Position numbers and translations under genes: made by a program. Below, in pieces: positions 37,501 to 47,248 of a stretch of DNA of 64,000 nt (position 1 is its first letter; each line of letters opens with the position of its first letter). The DNA lies in assembly GCF_024868665.1 (NCBI RefSeq), contig NC_079898.1, positions 27,013,972-27,077,971 of the forward strand. The letters run 5' to 3'. Below the pieces are notes generated by a model. It worked only from the letters and a program-made list of their open reading frames with translations. It was not told the DNA's origin and did not search any database. Source of the DNA: Triplophysa rosa. Taxonomy: Eukaryota; Chordata; Actinopteri; Cypriniformes; Nemacheilidae.

Positions 37501-40500
37501 AACCATCGTGTGTTTGGACTAGGGGTGTAACGATACTTCGTATTATGATATTTCGCGATGCAAAAATGATACGATGCGCATGGTAGAGAGATGGGGATAT
37601 TTTACGATATGTTTAATTCTATTCGTTGAGCGGTCAAGACGCGTCACGTGTGCTTATCTCACATATGCGGTAGAGAGAGAAGCACAAGACACAATCTGTG
37701 TCTCCAAGTGGTTTACAAAGCGTCATATTTTCCTTCACAAGCGCCGGTAAAACACAGCAAACTTGAAGCGTGACTGCAGGCGAGTCACCCCAAAACTCAT
37801 TACAAAGGAGCACAAACGTGTTTAAATGCCAATGTTCATTTATCCGCTGACGTGAGCTGCTGCGTGACGTGATATGAACATAAAGCCAAAAGAAAGCAGC
37901 GCTGTTCCGATCAGAGAAGCGATGAAGTGAGTCGTGCTGTAGATTAAAAGATCCAATGACATGATTGAAGAAATGTAATACAGTTCATGTAATGTGTCTT
38001 TTTGAAAGATTTCTGTCATTCATTAGAGGCTGTGTCCACCGAGGCGTTTACGCCTGCGGCCGGCGCGTTTTTTCAATTGTTTCCTATGGAAACGCCGCGC
38101 TTTTTAAAAAAGCCACCAGCTGACGTTTTTTTCCGCGCTCTGCGCTGGTGCTATGTGTTTTTTCACGCTCAGCGCCGGCGTTCGACCGAGCGCCCCGAGT
38201 TGAAAAATGCTCAACTTTGGGCAGAACTCTGCGCCTGCAGCGGGCGTTTTCAGCCGGGCTCCTGCCGTTTTCAGCCGCGTAAATGCGCCTCGGTGGACAC
38301 AGCCCCTAACTGTCTCAAGCAAAGACAGCGCAGAGAGACACGAGCCAATAGCGCTTGAGCGTGAGCTCTGTCAGAGCGTTTCATTGGTTGAATGTGCTGA
38401 ATGAACACGCCCTTCACTGAACGAACGAGTGAATTGAGTGAAAATGAGACTGAATGAACTGCTACATGTCGCTCATGGTCTAATATTCTCTGTGTCACAA
38501 CAAGGCATATCCAGTAGTTACTCAACTCTTCTGAAAAATAAAGCTAATGACCTGGTCTCATTTAATTCCAAGATAAAGTAAATGATGTCGAAACAGTTCA
38601 ATCTTTGTATGGAACATTAAATTAACACCAATTAAATGAGTTAATCCAGAGTTAATCAAAAGACTATGACTAAAACTAAATCAAAATTTGCTGTCAAAAT
38701 TGACATTGATCTTAATTCTAATTTCAGTTAAGCCTTAAAATGTTAAAATTATTTATTTATTATTTATGTGCAACAAAATAAGTTACTGAAATTGAAATAA
38801 CATTTATTTTCAAAATATTAACAGTTTCATTTTTGAATTTTGTTCAAAATATCGAGATGTGTATCGTATCGTGAACCCAGCATCGAGACGTACCGAGTCG
38901 TGAGCTGAGTGTATCGATACACCCCTAGTTTGGACACATTCATTTTTGCAGATTAAAGTCGTTTTAATACAGTTTGTTCTGGACTGAACAGGTTTGACTA
39001 CTGAAAGTCACCGTGTGGTTTCATATGTCATGCGATATTTGAGATTATGATAAGAATGGACAGCATGTAATCTGTGCATCTGTGTGTGTTTTTTACTGTA
39101 GGATCACGACAACAGTGGCCTGTAACATGGACCTGACCAAATATCCCATGGACAAACAGACCTGCACCCTACAACTGGAGAGCTGTAAGACCTCAGCTTC
39201 AGTGTTATTCCTGACCTCTGTGCTTGCATAACTGCACATGTTCACAAACATCACGTGACACAACATCTCATCATGTACAGCACAAATTATGAGCGTTTAT
39301 TTTCATACGCTGTCAATCACCGCAAACATCTAACGTAGTTTCATAAGGTGTAGGTTTGAGTGAATGTTGCTGTTGTTTGGGTTCAGAATCTATGCCTCTA
39401 TCCGTCTCCCTTCATCTTCCTGTCTGTCTTTCTGTGATCTTCTGGTTGTTTCTGCTGTGTGAAGTTTTAGCAGCAGATCTTCTCCTCGCTGCTTATATGA
39501 GACCAGCACAGCTTAAAGAGCGAGAGGAGCTTCTCGTGTCTCTCTCTTTCTCATTTTCAGTTTAATTTCTATTTCAATTTAAGTGGGCTTTATTGGCATG
39601 ACACAAAATGTACATACACATTTGTATTCTGTACATATGCCAAACTGTCCAGATAATGACCAGATTGATGGCCCAGAGTTGTCTTGTTCAGAATTGTTTG
39701 CCTAGTTTCTCATTAACATTTTTTGCAGTTTTTTTTAACAACCATCGTCAACCCGAAAAGCTATTCACAAATGGAAAAGAGTCATAGAGACTCTGGGTTT
39801 TGATGAGTTAATAATCCTACAACAGTTTTCATTTTCTTCATGTAAAACATCACTGCTTATTTACTTGCTCCCTTCGGAGCTGAATATGAGCCGGACACAT
39901 TTCTTACGCGGTCTTCTAGCTCATTTTATTTTTGGAAATGTACAGTATTCCTCTGAGAGTCAACACACGCTGAGGTGGAGGACGTTTGAAGACTTTAAAT
40001 ATTTATTTGACGATGACCGAATCAGAGAACTTTTTAAGGAGATGTTCAAAGACGTCTTTGTTTCAAATGAGAATATTTGAGTCCCTTTGAATTACAGCGT
40101 TTCAGCGAGACGTCATTATCCTCGCGCGCTGAAAGAACCGTTGGAGTAACACCAGAAATCCAGATGGAGAATTCACGGCCTTCCGTTGTTTTCTGTCTGA
40201 ATGTGTGCTATATTATTGCTCATCTTTATTCTCTCCAGGTCATGTGGATCTTAAATGAGAAATGTGTGAACACATGGGAAAACACGCTTCAATGAGCATC
40301 AGATGAACCCAACACAAGAACAAGATCTTCCCGCTGTAATAAAGCAGCATTCATTGTGATACAGCGCCACCGAGAGGACACGTCATGACATTACACACCA
40401 GAACATCACACACACACACACAAACAGGGTTTTCATGCCGGTCTGTCAAAACGACACCTGAAGTGTCATAATGTTGTTCAAAGCATTATTTGAATTATTT

Positions 40501-42087
40501 CTGAGAGAAAGACGTGGCAGGTGTGTAACGTGTCATTGTTTTCACATGCGTCAGATGTGTTTGTTTGTTTTCAGGGGGTTATAATGTCAATGACGTGATG
40601 TTTTACTGGGCACGTGGGAATGAGTCTGTGAGCGGTCTGGACACCCTGCAACTGGCCCAGTATACTGTTGAAGATCATTACACGTCTGCCTCCGAGGCTG
40701 TGTATGAGACGGGTAAACTCGCTCACTTCATCTGTGTCCTCTCCCTCACTTTAATGTCTTGATGACTGTGTTTGCCTGAATGATGTTCTGTCCGTGCAGG
40801 AAACTATCCTAAACTGGCGTTTCATTTTGAGCTGAAGAGAAGCATCTTGTACTTCATTCTGGAAACGTACGTGCCCTCCAGCCTGTTGGTGGTTTTGTCC
40901 TGGGTCTCTTTCTGGATCAGCCAATCATCTGTCCCCGCACGCATCTGCATCGGTACGACGTTTCTTTCAGCGGATGTGTTGAACTAGAATGTTACAGTGG
41001 AGTTAAATCTACATTTACATTGAGTCATTTAGCAGACGCTTTTATCCAAAGCGACTTACAGACGAGGGAAACAATGGAAGCAATTGGCACAACACAAGGA
41101 CAACAAAAAGCAGAAGTGCAATAAAACTGGTCTCATATAGCCGATCACAGTACACAGAGCGAAGGGTATTTTTTAAGGATAGAAAGAGTAGAAAAGAGAT
41201 ACTGTAGAAGTCAGAACTCAAACTAAATATATTTTTTTAATGAAAATCTAGGACGTTGAGCTTAAACTTCATAAACGATATGCTTGATTGTGTTATTTTA
41301 CCTGCACCCGGACAGCAACATTGCTCATTTTGAGCATTGCTTAAAACTCCCCAAACATTATTCACGTTAGCTTTGCTATAAATAGATACCACACATATGA
41401 AGAGATCCCAGGACATTCACTTCACTGAGAGAACGTGTGTGTGTGTTCCAGGAGTGACCACTGTCCTGACGATGACCACGCTGATGATGGGTGCCAGGAC
41501 GTCTCTGCCCAACGCTAACTGCTTCATCAAGGCTATAGACGTGTATCTGGGCATCTGCTTCAGCTTCATCTTTGGAGCGCTAATAGAGTATGCAGTCGCT
41601 CACTTCTGCACGCTGCACCACCCCGACTGTAACGGTGCACTCATGGTAACACCATACTTCACATTCTACTTCCTAAATGTACAGAATGTCACCGATGGTG
41701 ATGAGTTTGTGTGTGTTTGTGTGGCAGTACGGTCACCACATGCACGACTGCGAGGAGGAGATGAACGGAATGGTCACCACCATCGCCAGCAATTCCTCGC
41801 GGCTCAAGAGACGCAAAGACGCCACAGATGCGAGCACGGGCGCTGGTGGAGATCCCGGTCTCACACCCTCCGGTCCGTCTGCCGGTGAAGCCACGCCCCC
41901 GGAGGTCCCATCAGAGCCCTTAAACTGCTGCTCCAAAAACATTTCACTGCTGCGCAAGATTGTGACGTCGACCAACTGCTGTCATGTGAAGAATCCGCAT
42001 TATATAGACAACTACTCACGGTTATCCTTCCCGCTGTCCTTCGTCATGGTTAATGTGCTCTACTGGACATACTACCTGTACTTCTAA
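22490..42087 (+). CDS. gabrp/gabrz-like: GABA-A receptor subunit, pi/zeta class (spliced gene, nine coding exons)
   Basis: Joining 22490-22533, 34583-34695, 36558-36625, 36861-37078, 39102-39184, 40575-40712, 40800-40952, 41452-41645 and 41728-42087 gives an uninterrupted frame of 456 codons plus stop. All introns are GT-AG and in phase. The product is a subunit of a pentameric GABA-gated chloride channel in the plasma membrane. It has a signal peptide (about 1-15), loop A 'WVPDT' (111-115), a Cys-loop C155-C169 with 13 residues between, and loop C-like 'YETGNYPKL'. The membrane segments are M1 (about 237-261), M2 after the anion-type 'PAR' (267-269), M3 (about 300-322) and M4 (about 436-454). 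Sequons lie at N97 and N140. The extracellular and M1-M3 parts match the mammalian pi subunit very closely. The M3-M4 loop is short and divergent, so it could be fish gabrp or the fish-specific zeta gene. Its position beside adgra2 leads me to favour zeta. Confidence 0.9.
22615..23190. mobile_element. MITE-like repeat with GGCCCTTTTCCACTG start
   Basis: The left end GGCCCTTTTCCACTGCATAG with repeated GTAC-containing words is answered on the right by related words on the other strand ('AAACGGTACTAAACAG', 'GCTGTACTGAGCCGAG'). This suggests a decayed inverted-repeat element just downstream of exon 2. No duplication could be read. Confidence 0.4.
24145..25120. repeat. Repeat block with three GGACATTTTTGTCC motifs
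   Basis: The 14-mer GGACATTTTTGTCC (stem GGACA/TGTCC) occurs at about 24157, 24760 and 25091. The last two are preceded at similar distance by 'ATGAATGAA(T/C)GTTTGGTAGTTATGA' (24648 and 24988), so a unit of about 340 bases seems to be duplicated. Confidence 0.55.
25230..25890. mobile_element. Composite hAT-like fragment
   Basis: The right edge '...CTAGAATCGCCCCTG' is, read in reverse, a typical hAT start (CAGGGGCG). The left part has GC-rich 'GATGCG' repeats (about 25375-25430) and 'TAGGGGCG'. Borders and duplication are not clear. Confidence 0.3.
26402..27190. mobile_element. MITE with TGATTCTCACGAAA ends
   Basis: The left end GGGTGATTCTCACGAAA and right end TTTCGTGAGAATCACTC are exact inverted repeats over about 14 bases. 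They are flanked by a 4-bp duplication AGAT (26398-26401 and 27191-27194). The body is AT-rich and non-coding. It lies in intron 2 of the GABA-A gene. Confidence 0.65.
27955..28489 (+). pseudogene. Tc1 transposase, N-terminal part
   Basis: The frame from the ATG at 27955 encodes paired-type helix-turn-helix DNA-binding sequence ('[20 protein letters not shown]', 'RRPRVTT') and reaches the first catalytic aspartate in 'LFTDEPPVF'. It then shifts frame and stops at 28470. The remaining bases up to 28489 still resemble the family in another frame. The gene is dead both by this shift and by the insertion. Confidence 0.85.
28490..30071. mobile_element. Probable 1.58 kb solo LTR inserted in the Tc1 transposase
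   Basis: The insert begins TGTAGTG and ends CACTACA, inverted termini with the TG...CA ends of an LTR. It is flanked by a 4-bp duplication CAAC (28486-28489 and 30072-30075). It contains no gag or pol frame, as expected of a solo LTR left by recombination. CT-rich DNA lies at about 29535-29580 and a TATA-like TATATACAGTATAGAA near 29440. The family is not recognised, and a non-coding DNA element with TG...CA ends is an alternative. Confidence 0.6.
30072..30555 (+). pseudogene. Tc1 transposase, C-terminal part
   Basis: This segment resumes the catalytic domain: '[14 protein letters not shown]', the second aspartate in 'QRDNARP' and the glutamate in 'SPIEHVWD', with 34 residues between (DD34E). 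It ends '[12 protein letters not shown]' with a TGA at 30553-30555. The open frame starts with an ATG in the inserted DNA at 30052, which is chance. Confidence 0.9.
30868..33270. other. Intron 2 sequence without recognised elements
   Basis: AT-rich intronic DNA. 'TAGTTCCCAGCATGCTTTGC' near 31945 is a word common in fish repeats. Nothing coding was recognised. Confidence 0.4.
33278..33430. repeat. Fragment of a CAGTGTTGGG-type hAT-like element
   Basis: It starts CAGTGTTGGGAGTAATGCC and carries repeated 'AGTAAT/ATTAC' words, like the elements at 42429 and 44571. The other end is missing. Confidence 0.5.
33765..33960. repeat. GAA microsatellite and dispersed repeat
   Basis: A (GAA)n run at about 33767-33783 is followed by 'GAGCTTTAATGGCCAAGTAT' and 'GACAGCAACAGGACAG', a dispersed fish repeat resembling the 3' end of a retroposon. 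Its class is not certain. Confidence 0.35.
34583..34695 (+). CDS. gabrp/gabrz-like: GABA-A receptor exon 3
   Basis: The exon is 113 nt between CTCCGCAG and GACA|GTAAGAA. It encodes residues 15-52, including '[13 protein letters not shown]', the conserved start of the ligand-binding domain (family pattern L..GYNKFLRP). Confidence 0.9.
34985..35150 (-). repeat. tRNA-derived SINE, reverse orientation
   Basis: On the minus strand a tRNA-like head with B-box-like 'GACCCGAGTCC' leads to 'CTGCCTGTCCTCTCTACCAC', and the element ends in an A-rich tail (the T-rich run at about 34988-35010 on +). It lies in intron 3 of the GABA-A gene. Confidence 0.5.
36558..36625 (+). CDS. gabrp/gabrz-like: GABA-A receptor exon 4
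   Basis: This 68-nt exon has the usual size for the family. It encodes '[20 protein letters not shown]', matching the first beta strands of the extracellular domain; the donor is ATG|GTGAG. Confidence 0.95.
36861..37078 (+). CDS. gabrp/gabrz-like: GABA-A receptor exon 5
   Basis: The exon is 218 nt and encodes residues 76-147, with '[20 protein letters not shown]', '[15 protein letters not shown]' and 'NGTVLYAL'. This is the core of the extracellular domain including loop A. It starts after GTGCGCAG and ends CTTCG|GTGAG. Confidence 0.97.
37520..38927. mobile_element. Non-autonomous hAT element in intron 5 of the GABA-A gene
   Basis: Ends TAGGGGTGTAACGATAC and GTATCGATACACCCCTA are inverted repeats flanked by an exact 8-bp duplication GTTTGGAC (37512-37519 and 38928-38935). 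No transposase frame is present; the centre contains a second, younger element (38026-38307). Confidence 0.9.
38026..38307. mobile_element. MITE nested inside the intron 5 hAT element
   Basis: Inverted ends GAGGCTGTGTCCACCGAGGC and GCCTCGGTGGACACAGCCCC surround a very GC-rich 280-base body with CGCC/GGCG words. TA lies on both sides. Confidence 0.75.
39102..39184 (+). CDS. gabrp/gabrz-like: GABA-A receptor exon 6 (Cys-loop)
   Basis: This 83-nt exon, of the standard family size, encodes '[19 protein letters not shown]' and both Cys-loop cysteines (C155, C169). Confidence 0.97.
40575..40712 (+). CDS. gabrp/gabrz-like: GABA-A receptor exon 7
   Basis: This 138-nt exon encodes loop B/F sequence '[18 protein letters not shown]' through 'SEAVYET'. 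It starts after TTTTCAG and ends ACGG|GTAAAC; the phase matches its neighbours. Confidence 0.97.
40800..40952 (+). CDS. gabrp/gabrz-like: GABA-A receptor exon 8 (M1)
   Basis: This 153-nt exon encodes '[20 protein letters not shown]', M1 and the M1-M2 link 'SSVPARICI'. The PAR motif is typical of anion-selective Cys-loop channels. The donor GTACGA at 40953 is slightly weak. Confidence 0.97.
41011..41130 (-). repeat. L2/SINE 3' tail fragment, reverse orientation
   Basis: On the minus strand it carries 'AAGTCGCTTTGGATAAAAGC' followed by 'GTCTGCTAAATGACTC', the 3' block shared by fish SINEs and L2-like LINEs; the same block occurs at 9070 on the plus strand. It lies in intron 8 of the GABA-A gene. 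Confidence 0.6.
41452..41645 (+). CDS. gabrp/gabrz-like: GABA-A receptor exon 9 (M2-M3)
   Basis: This 194-nt exon encodes the pore helix '[16 protein letters not shown]', M3 '[20 protein letters not shown]' and the start of the cytoplasmic loop '[13 protein letters not shown]'. It ends with ATG|GTAACA. Confidence 0.97.
41728..42087 (+). CDS. gabrp/gabrz-like: GABA-A receptor exon 10 (cytoplasmic loop, M4, stop)
   Basis: The exon starts after TGGCAG and encodes residues 338-456: a basic patch 'SSRLKRRKD', a Gly/Pro/Ser-rich linker, two CC pairs (404-405 and 421-422), then '[20 protein letters not shown]' (M4) and a C-terminal YYLYF. The stop TAA is at 42085-42087. The linker is much less conserved than the rest. 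Confidence 0.95.
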   Translation, partial: YGHHMHDCEEEMNGMVTTIASNSSRLKRRKDATDASTGAGGDPGLTPSGPSAGEATPPEVPSEPLNCCSKNISLLRKIVTSTNCCHVKNPHYIDNYSRLSFPLSFVMVNVLYWTYYLYF

Positions 42088-43077
42088 CCCACTGCTCGAC
42101 TTTATTGATGCACGGCGTTGTACAGTGCAACAGTGCATCAGTGCTTTGTGAGAAAACAGTGTTTGTCTTCATCTCTTCATACAGATCAAATCTTTGAAAG
42201 AATTTCAGGTCATATGTTCACATTACACACGCTGAGATGCTGCTGCTGTTTCATCATTGAATCTGTGTTGTAACGGTGCCATCAGGAGGATCAGAGAACT
42301 GAAGATGTGTGTGTGTTTATCACTGATGTCCATATATCTGAAGTCATTCAGGCTGAAGTGAAGCGTGTGGATGTGATGCAGTAAAAGCAGCTGATCGCAG
42401 TCAGACGGATGGCTCTGTCTACTGTACTCAGTGTTGGCTGTAACTAGTTACTAAGTAATTAGTTACTGTAATTTAATTTCTTTTTTCTTGAAAAAGTAAA
42501 GTAAGGGATTACTCATATTTATACTGTAATTTAATTACAGCTACTTCTGATGTAATTGAACTAAATACTGTGTGTAATATATTCAATAGTGGAATTGACA
42601 TCAAAATTCAAAGTCTAACTTTAAAATCCCTGCTTTAATGAATAATTCTCACATCTGTATACTTTGGTCAGTTAATAAGAGTACTTTATGTAGTTTATAT
42701 TATTTATTTGAATGAAGTAAAAGAGCCGTTTCATGTCTATCCTTGAATCACTGAACTAATCAAGGTTGATGTAGGATACAGGAAGTAATTAGTAATAAGT
42801 CATTAAATACTTATTGGAGAGAGTCATTTCTACAGTAATCTAATTACACTATTGAATATGTCATTAGTAACTAGTTATTAATGACTTTTTCAGAGTAACT
42901 TACCCATTACTGGCTGTACTGTATGTTCATTGATGTACACCGCGCTGTCGCTCCTCTGAAGTGCTTCCGTCTGTGACTGATCTCTCTCTCTCTCTCTCTC
43001 TGTGAATGACTGCACAGCTGCAGTGCTGAAGACACACACGAGCCATCTCATCGCTCTCTGATTATGGCTTCAATAAA
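42088..43077 (+). other. gabrp/gabrz-like: Probable 3' UTR of the GABA-A receptor gene
   Basis: The region after the stop codon lacks open frames. A canonical AATAAA lies at 43072-43077. The 484-bp hAT-like repeat at 42429-42912 falls inside it. An ATTAAA at about 43203 is an alternative signal, so the true end is not certain. Confidence 0.4.
42429..42912 (+). mobile_element. hAT-like MITE, copy A (in the GABA-A 3' UTR)
   Basis: It starts CAGTGTTGG and ends CATTACTG, with 'AACTAGTTACT'-type words at both ends. The flanks ACTGTACT and GCTGTACT match at 7 of 8 bases, consistent with an old 8-bp duplication. A reversed copy lies at 44571. Confidence 0.65.
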
Positions 43078-44570
43078 TCCAGCGGCTCTTACAGGATGGA
43101 GGGACGGTGAGGGTCGTGTAAACTCTTATGAGCTGAGCGCTGGAGGTGTTCATGAACTCTGATCTGATCTGCCGCACATCACATCTATAACACCTGATGC
43201 ACATTAAAGCTCTTGTCATGTGGATTCATCTTAGAATGCGCTGTACTGGACTCTTTGATATGGCCTTAAACGTCTGGTTCAGAGCGCATTTACACCGATT
43301 TATTGCATTATAAGAGAAACAGGACACAATATTGGCCCCTTCAGGAGGAACATGAGTCTCATCTGAAGTGCATTTCTGTCAATGGCAAGAATAATGGATT
43401 CTTCTCAGGGCCGTGTTGAAGTTAAACCCGGCTTCAGTAATTCTTCATGCTTTGAGCTTTCAGTCAGATATTTTGAGCATATGCAGTCAGATTCTTCATT
43501 GTATGTCTGATGCCTTCTGTCTGGAGTACACACTACAAAATGCTTGATTTTATGCATGTCTCTACACCACTTTAAGCTAGTTATATGTGTAATATTATAC
43601 TGTAAATTTACATTGTACAATATAAGATAACCTTATTTCTATTTGGTAGGTTGAGGATTAATGCAACAACACCCCAAATGATGATTTGCTGTACATGACT
43701 TCAAAAAATCATGTTGTTTATATTTTTAATGATTGTAATGCATGTAAGAACTTTTGTTTATTAGTTTTATTACAGTATGTTTATTTTTTTTACTTCCCCT
43801 CTCCTCTTTCACATACAGTACTGAAATCTATATAACGTTTAGGGTCACTCGAGTGAAATCGTTCTATTATCTTAAACGACCTTTTGATCTGTTAATGTGT
43901 GCTTGAATTTCTAAAATAATGTTTTTTTTAGTCAAAAATACAAGTGTGCAAAACATTACAAAAAAATGAAAAGGCTGACTTGGAGTAAATAATGAAGAAA
44001 GAGAGGTCAATCATACCATAGCACACCAGAATAGACGTAAACTCGTTCAGTAGTGTGTAAGAATCATCTCAGGGTGAGACTGATAAAATGACAGGAGAAC
44101 ATCTACACAAAGACTGACTGCACTGAACATCATCAGCTAACATCATTTCCCAAAGTTACAATTGTGTTCTTCCACAGTTTGGTGAAGTATATTACACTAA
44201 AATTTGGGAAAACATAAATAAGAGACCCCAATTCCAGTTGGTGGGGTTTTTGTTAGATTTTTTTGTGGGTTTTGGTTTGAATCTGAATAGGGTATTTTGT
44301 GATGTTGAAACTGAGAAATGAGTGTAAATAGTCTGAAATACTCTGCATGTTTACTTGATGTTAAATGAATGATTCTGATATTAATGACACTAATAAATAA
44401 ACAAGAAGCTTAAGAATATTGTTTTTCCTGGTGAAAGAGTTTTGTGTTTAAAGAAGGGAGGGAAGTTGAAGCATTGAAAACCAGTGCAGTGTTAAAGATC
44501 ATGTTTTAGAAATACAGTAAATCACCTGTGGGCACAGAATGTGTATTCTCATTGAACAAACTCACAGTAT
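43078..44570. other. Intergenic stretch between the inverted MITE copies
   Basis: AT-rich non-coding sequence; nothing recognised except the alternative polyadenylation word near 43203. Confidence 0.4.
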
Positions 44571-45053
44571 GGTGTTGGGTAAGTTACTCTGAAAAAGTCA
44601 TTAATAACTAGTTACTAATGACATATTCAATAGTGTAATTAGATTACTGTAGAAATGACTCTCTCCAAAAAGTATTTAATGACTTATTACTAATTACTTT
44701 CTGTATCCTACATCAACCTTGATTAGTTCAGTGATTCAAGGATAGACATGAAACGGCTCTTTTACTTCATTCAAATAAATAATATTAAACTACATAAAGT
44801 ACTCTTATTAACTGACCAAAGTATTACAAATGTGAGAATTATTCATTAAAGCACGGATTTTAAAGTTAGACTTGTAATTTTGATTTCATTTCCACTATTG
44901 AATATATTACACAGTATTTAGTTCAATTACATCAGAAGTAGCTGTAATGAAATTACAGAAAAAATAAGAGTAATCTCTTACTTTACTTTTTTTAAGGGAA
45001 AAGTAATTAAATTACAGTAACTAATGACTTGGTTATAGTTACACCCAACACTG
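44571..45053 (-). mobile_element. hAT-like MITE, copy B (inverted relative to copy A)
   Basis: This is the reverse complement of copy A over nearly its whole length. For example, 'CTACATCAACCTTGATTAGT' here pairs with 'ACTAATCAAGGTTGATGTAG' at about 42755. Spacing between the copies is about 1.66 kb. Confidence 0.7.
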
Positions 45054-45460
45054 AGTATTTCTACACATTACATGTAGCTTTGATTTCATTATCAGCACGC
45101 ACGCACGTTATCTGAATTAACTGGACTGAAATAGTATTAAATGTACTCAAAAATGTATGCAAATGTATTTGACTGTGATTGATGTTCCCATCATTTCTCA
45201 TTCTGCAGACAGAGGCTGTGTGATGTGACTGTATGACTGATTTGCCCGGCGGGTGTGACAGAGACAGTGCTGCTGGGTGAACATCACAAAACATCATCAA
45301 CAATGTATTTATTTGGTGAGTTATTAATCTGTGCATTTACACACTGATGTCATCAAACGTCCATTAATAGACAAATAATGTGCTGTCTGGATTGAACATC
45401 TGAACTGAAGTCAGGAGCAACCACATGGCACACAAATGTGTGTGTTTGTGAATGTGTGTG

Positions 45461-45734
45461 TTCATGTTTGTATATCCCGGTGGGGACCTAAACCTGAATA
45501 CACACCAACACATGGGGACTCGTGTCACCGTGGGGACCAAAATTGAGGTCCTCATGGGCAAAAAAGCTTATAAATTGTACAGAACAATATTTTTTTTAAA
45601 TCTAAAAATGCAAAAAGTGTTCTATGATCTTTAGGTTTAGGGATAGGGTTAGGGATAGGGGATAGAATATACAGTTTGTACAGTATAAAAACATTACGCC
45701 TATGGACTGTCCCCACGGGGATAGTAAACCAGAC
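45461..45734 (+). mobile_element. TG-associated inverted-repeat element, copy 2
   Basis: Nearly identical to copy 1 (8451) and copy 3 (46521). It is preceded by TG-rich sequence and ends at ...AAACCAGAC, exactly where the assembly gap begins. Confidence 0.65.
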
Positions 45735-46500
45735 NNNNNNNNNNNNNNNNNNNNNNNNNNNNNNNNNNNNNNNNNNNNNNNNNNNNNNNNNNNNNNNNNN
45801 NNNNNNNNNNNNNNNNNNNNNNNNNNNNNNNNNNNNNNNNNNNNNNNNNNNNNNNNNNNNNNNNNNNNNNNNNNNNNNNNNNNNNNNNNNNNNNNNNNNN
45901 NNNNNNNNNNNNNNNNNNNNNNNNNNNNNNNNNNNNNNNNNNNNNNNNNNNNNNNNNNNNNNNNNNNNNNNNNNNNNNNNNNNNNNNNNNNNNNNNNNNN
46001 NNNNNNNNNNNNNNNNNNNNNNNNNNNNNNNNNNNNNNNNNNNNNNNNNNNNNNNNNNNNNNNNNNNNNNNNNNNNNNNNNNNNNNNNNNNNNNNNNNNN
46101 NNNNNNNNNNNNNNNNNNNNNNNNNNNNNNNNNNNNNNNNNNNNNNNNNNNNNNNNNNNNNNNNNNNNNNNNNNNNNNNNNNNNNNNNNNNNNNNNNNNN
46201 NNNNNNNNNNNNNNNNNNNNNNNNNNNNNNNNNNNNNNNNNNNNNNNNNNNNNNNNNNNNNNNNNNNNNNNNNNNNNNNNNNNNNNNNNNNNNNNNNNNN
46301 NNNNNNNNNNNNNNNNNNNNNNNNNNNNNNNNNNNNNNNNNNNNNNNNNNNNNNNNNNNNNNNNNNNNNNNNNNNNNNNNNNNNNNNNNNNNNNNNNNNN
46401 NNNNNNNNNNNNNNNNNNNNNNNNNNNNNNNNNNNNNNNNNNNNNNNNNNNNNNNNNNNNNNNNNNNNNNNNNNNNNNNNNNNNNNNNNNNNNNNNNNNN
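45735..46500. other. Assembly gap (766 N)
   Basis: A run of N with no sequence. The open frames reported across it are meaningless. It is flanked on both sides by copies of the same element plus TG repeats. Confidence 1.
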
Positions 46501-46851
46501 GTGTGTGTGTGTGTGTGTGTTCATGTTTGTATATCCCGGTGGGGACCTAAACCTGAATACACACCAACACATGGGGACTCGTGTCACCGTGGGGACCAAA
46601 ATTGAGGTCCTCATGGGCACAAAAGCTAATAAATTGTACAGAACAATATTTTTTACAAATCTAAAAATGCAAAAAGTGTTCTATGATCTTTAGGTTTAGG
46701 GATAGGGTTAGGGATAGGGGATAGAATATACAGTTTGTACAGTATAAAAACATTACGCCTATGGACTGTCCCCACGGAGATAATAAACCAGACATGTGTG
46801 TGTGTGTGCGTGTGTGTGCGTGCGTGCGTGCGTGCGTGTGTGTGTGTGTGC
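46501..46851 (+). mobile_element. TG-associated inverted-repeat element, copy 3, with flanking TG tracts
   Basis: (TG)n at 46501-46520, the element at 46521-46794, then a (TG)n/(CG) tract to 46851. The sequence differs from copy 2 at only a few positions. Confidence 0.65.
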
Positions 46852-46861
46852 TGTTACCTTT

Positions 46862-47216
46862 TTGTTAATCCGATTGTGGATAACGTTAACTGTAACAGTT
46901 TTCTCTGGTTCATTTCTCGCAGTGATGAGCCGACAAAGTTATTAGGAAGCACGTTGTTTTAATCTCACCAAGCGAACGCTCCATCCATCACTAGACCGTT
47001 TCACAAGTACTTGAACTCCCGGGTGGTTTCACGAATTTATGAAAAACAACAAAAACCTCTAAAAGCAGCTTACTCCCCTTTTAGTTCCGTCCGCCACTTT
47101 TTCTCTCACACGCATGAATACCCCGCACCCGCACTACTTTTCCCATCATCCCGTGCGGTCAGGACTACAAAGCCCATACTTCTTAAAGGGACAATGCCCA
47201 TATTCCCGCAACAGTG

Positions 47217-47248
<32 letters not shown>

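Noticed and set aside
38002..38404. Possible CpG-rich exon on either strand
   Set aside because: Explained by the GC-rich MITE with clear inverted ends at 38026-38307.
45676..46620. Open frames of about 300 codons across the N run
   Set aside because: They exist only because N is read through; the ends are repeat sequence.
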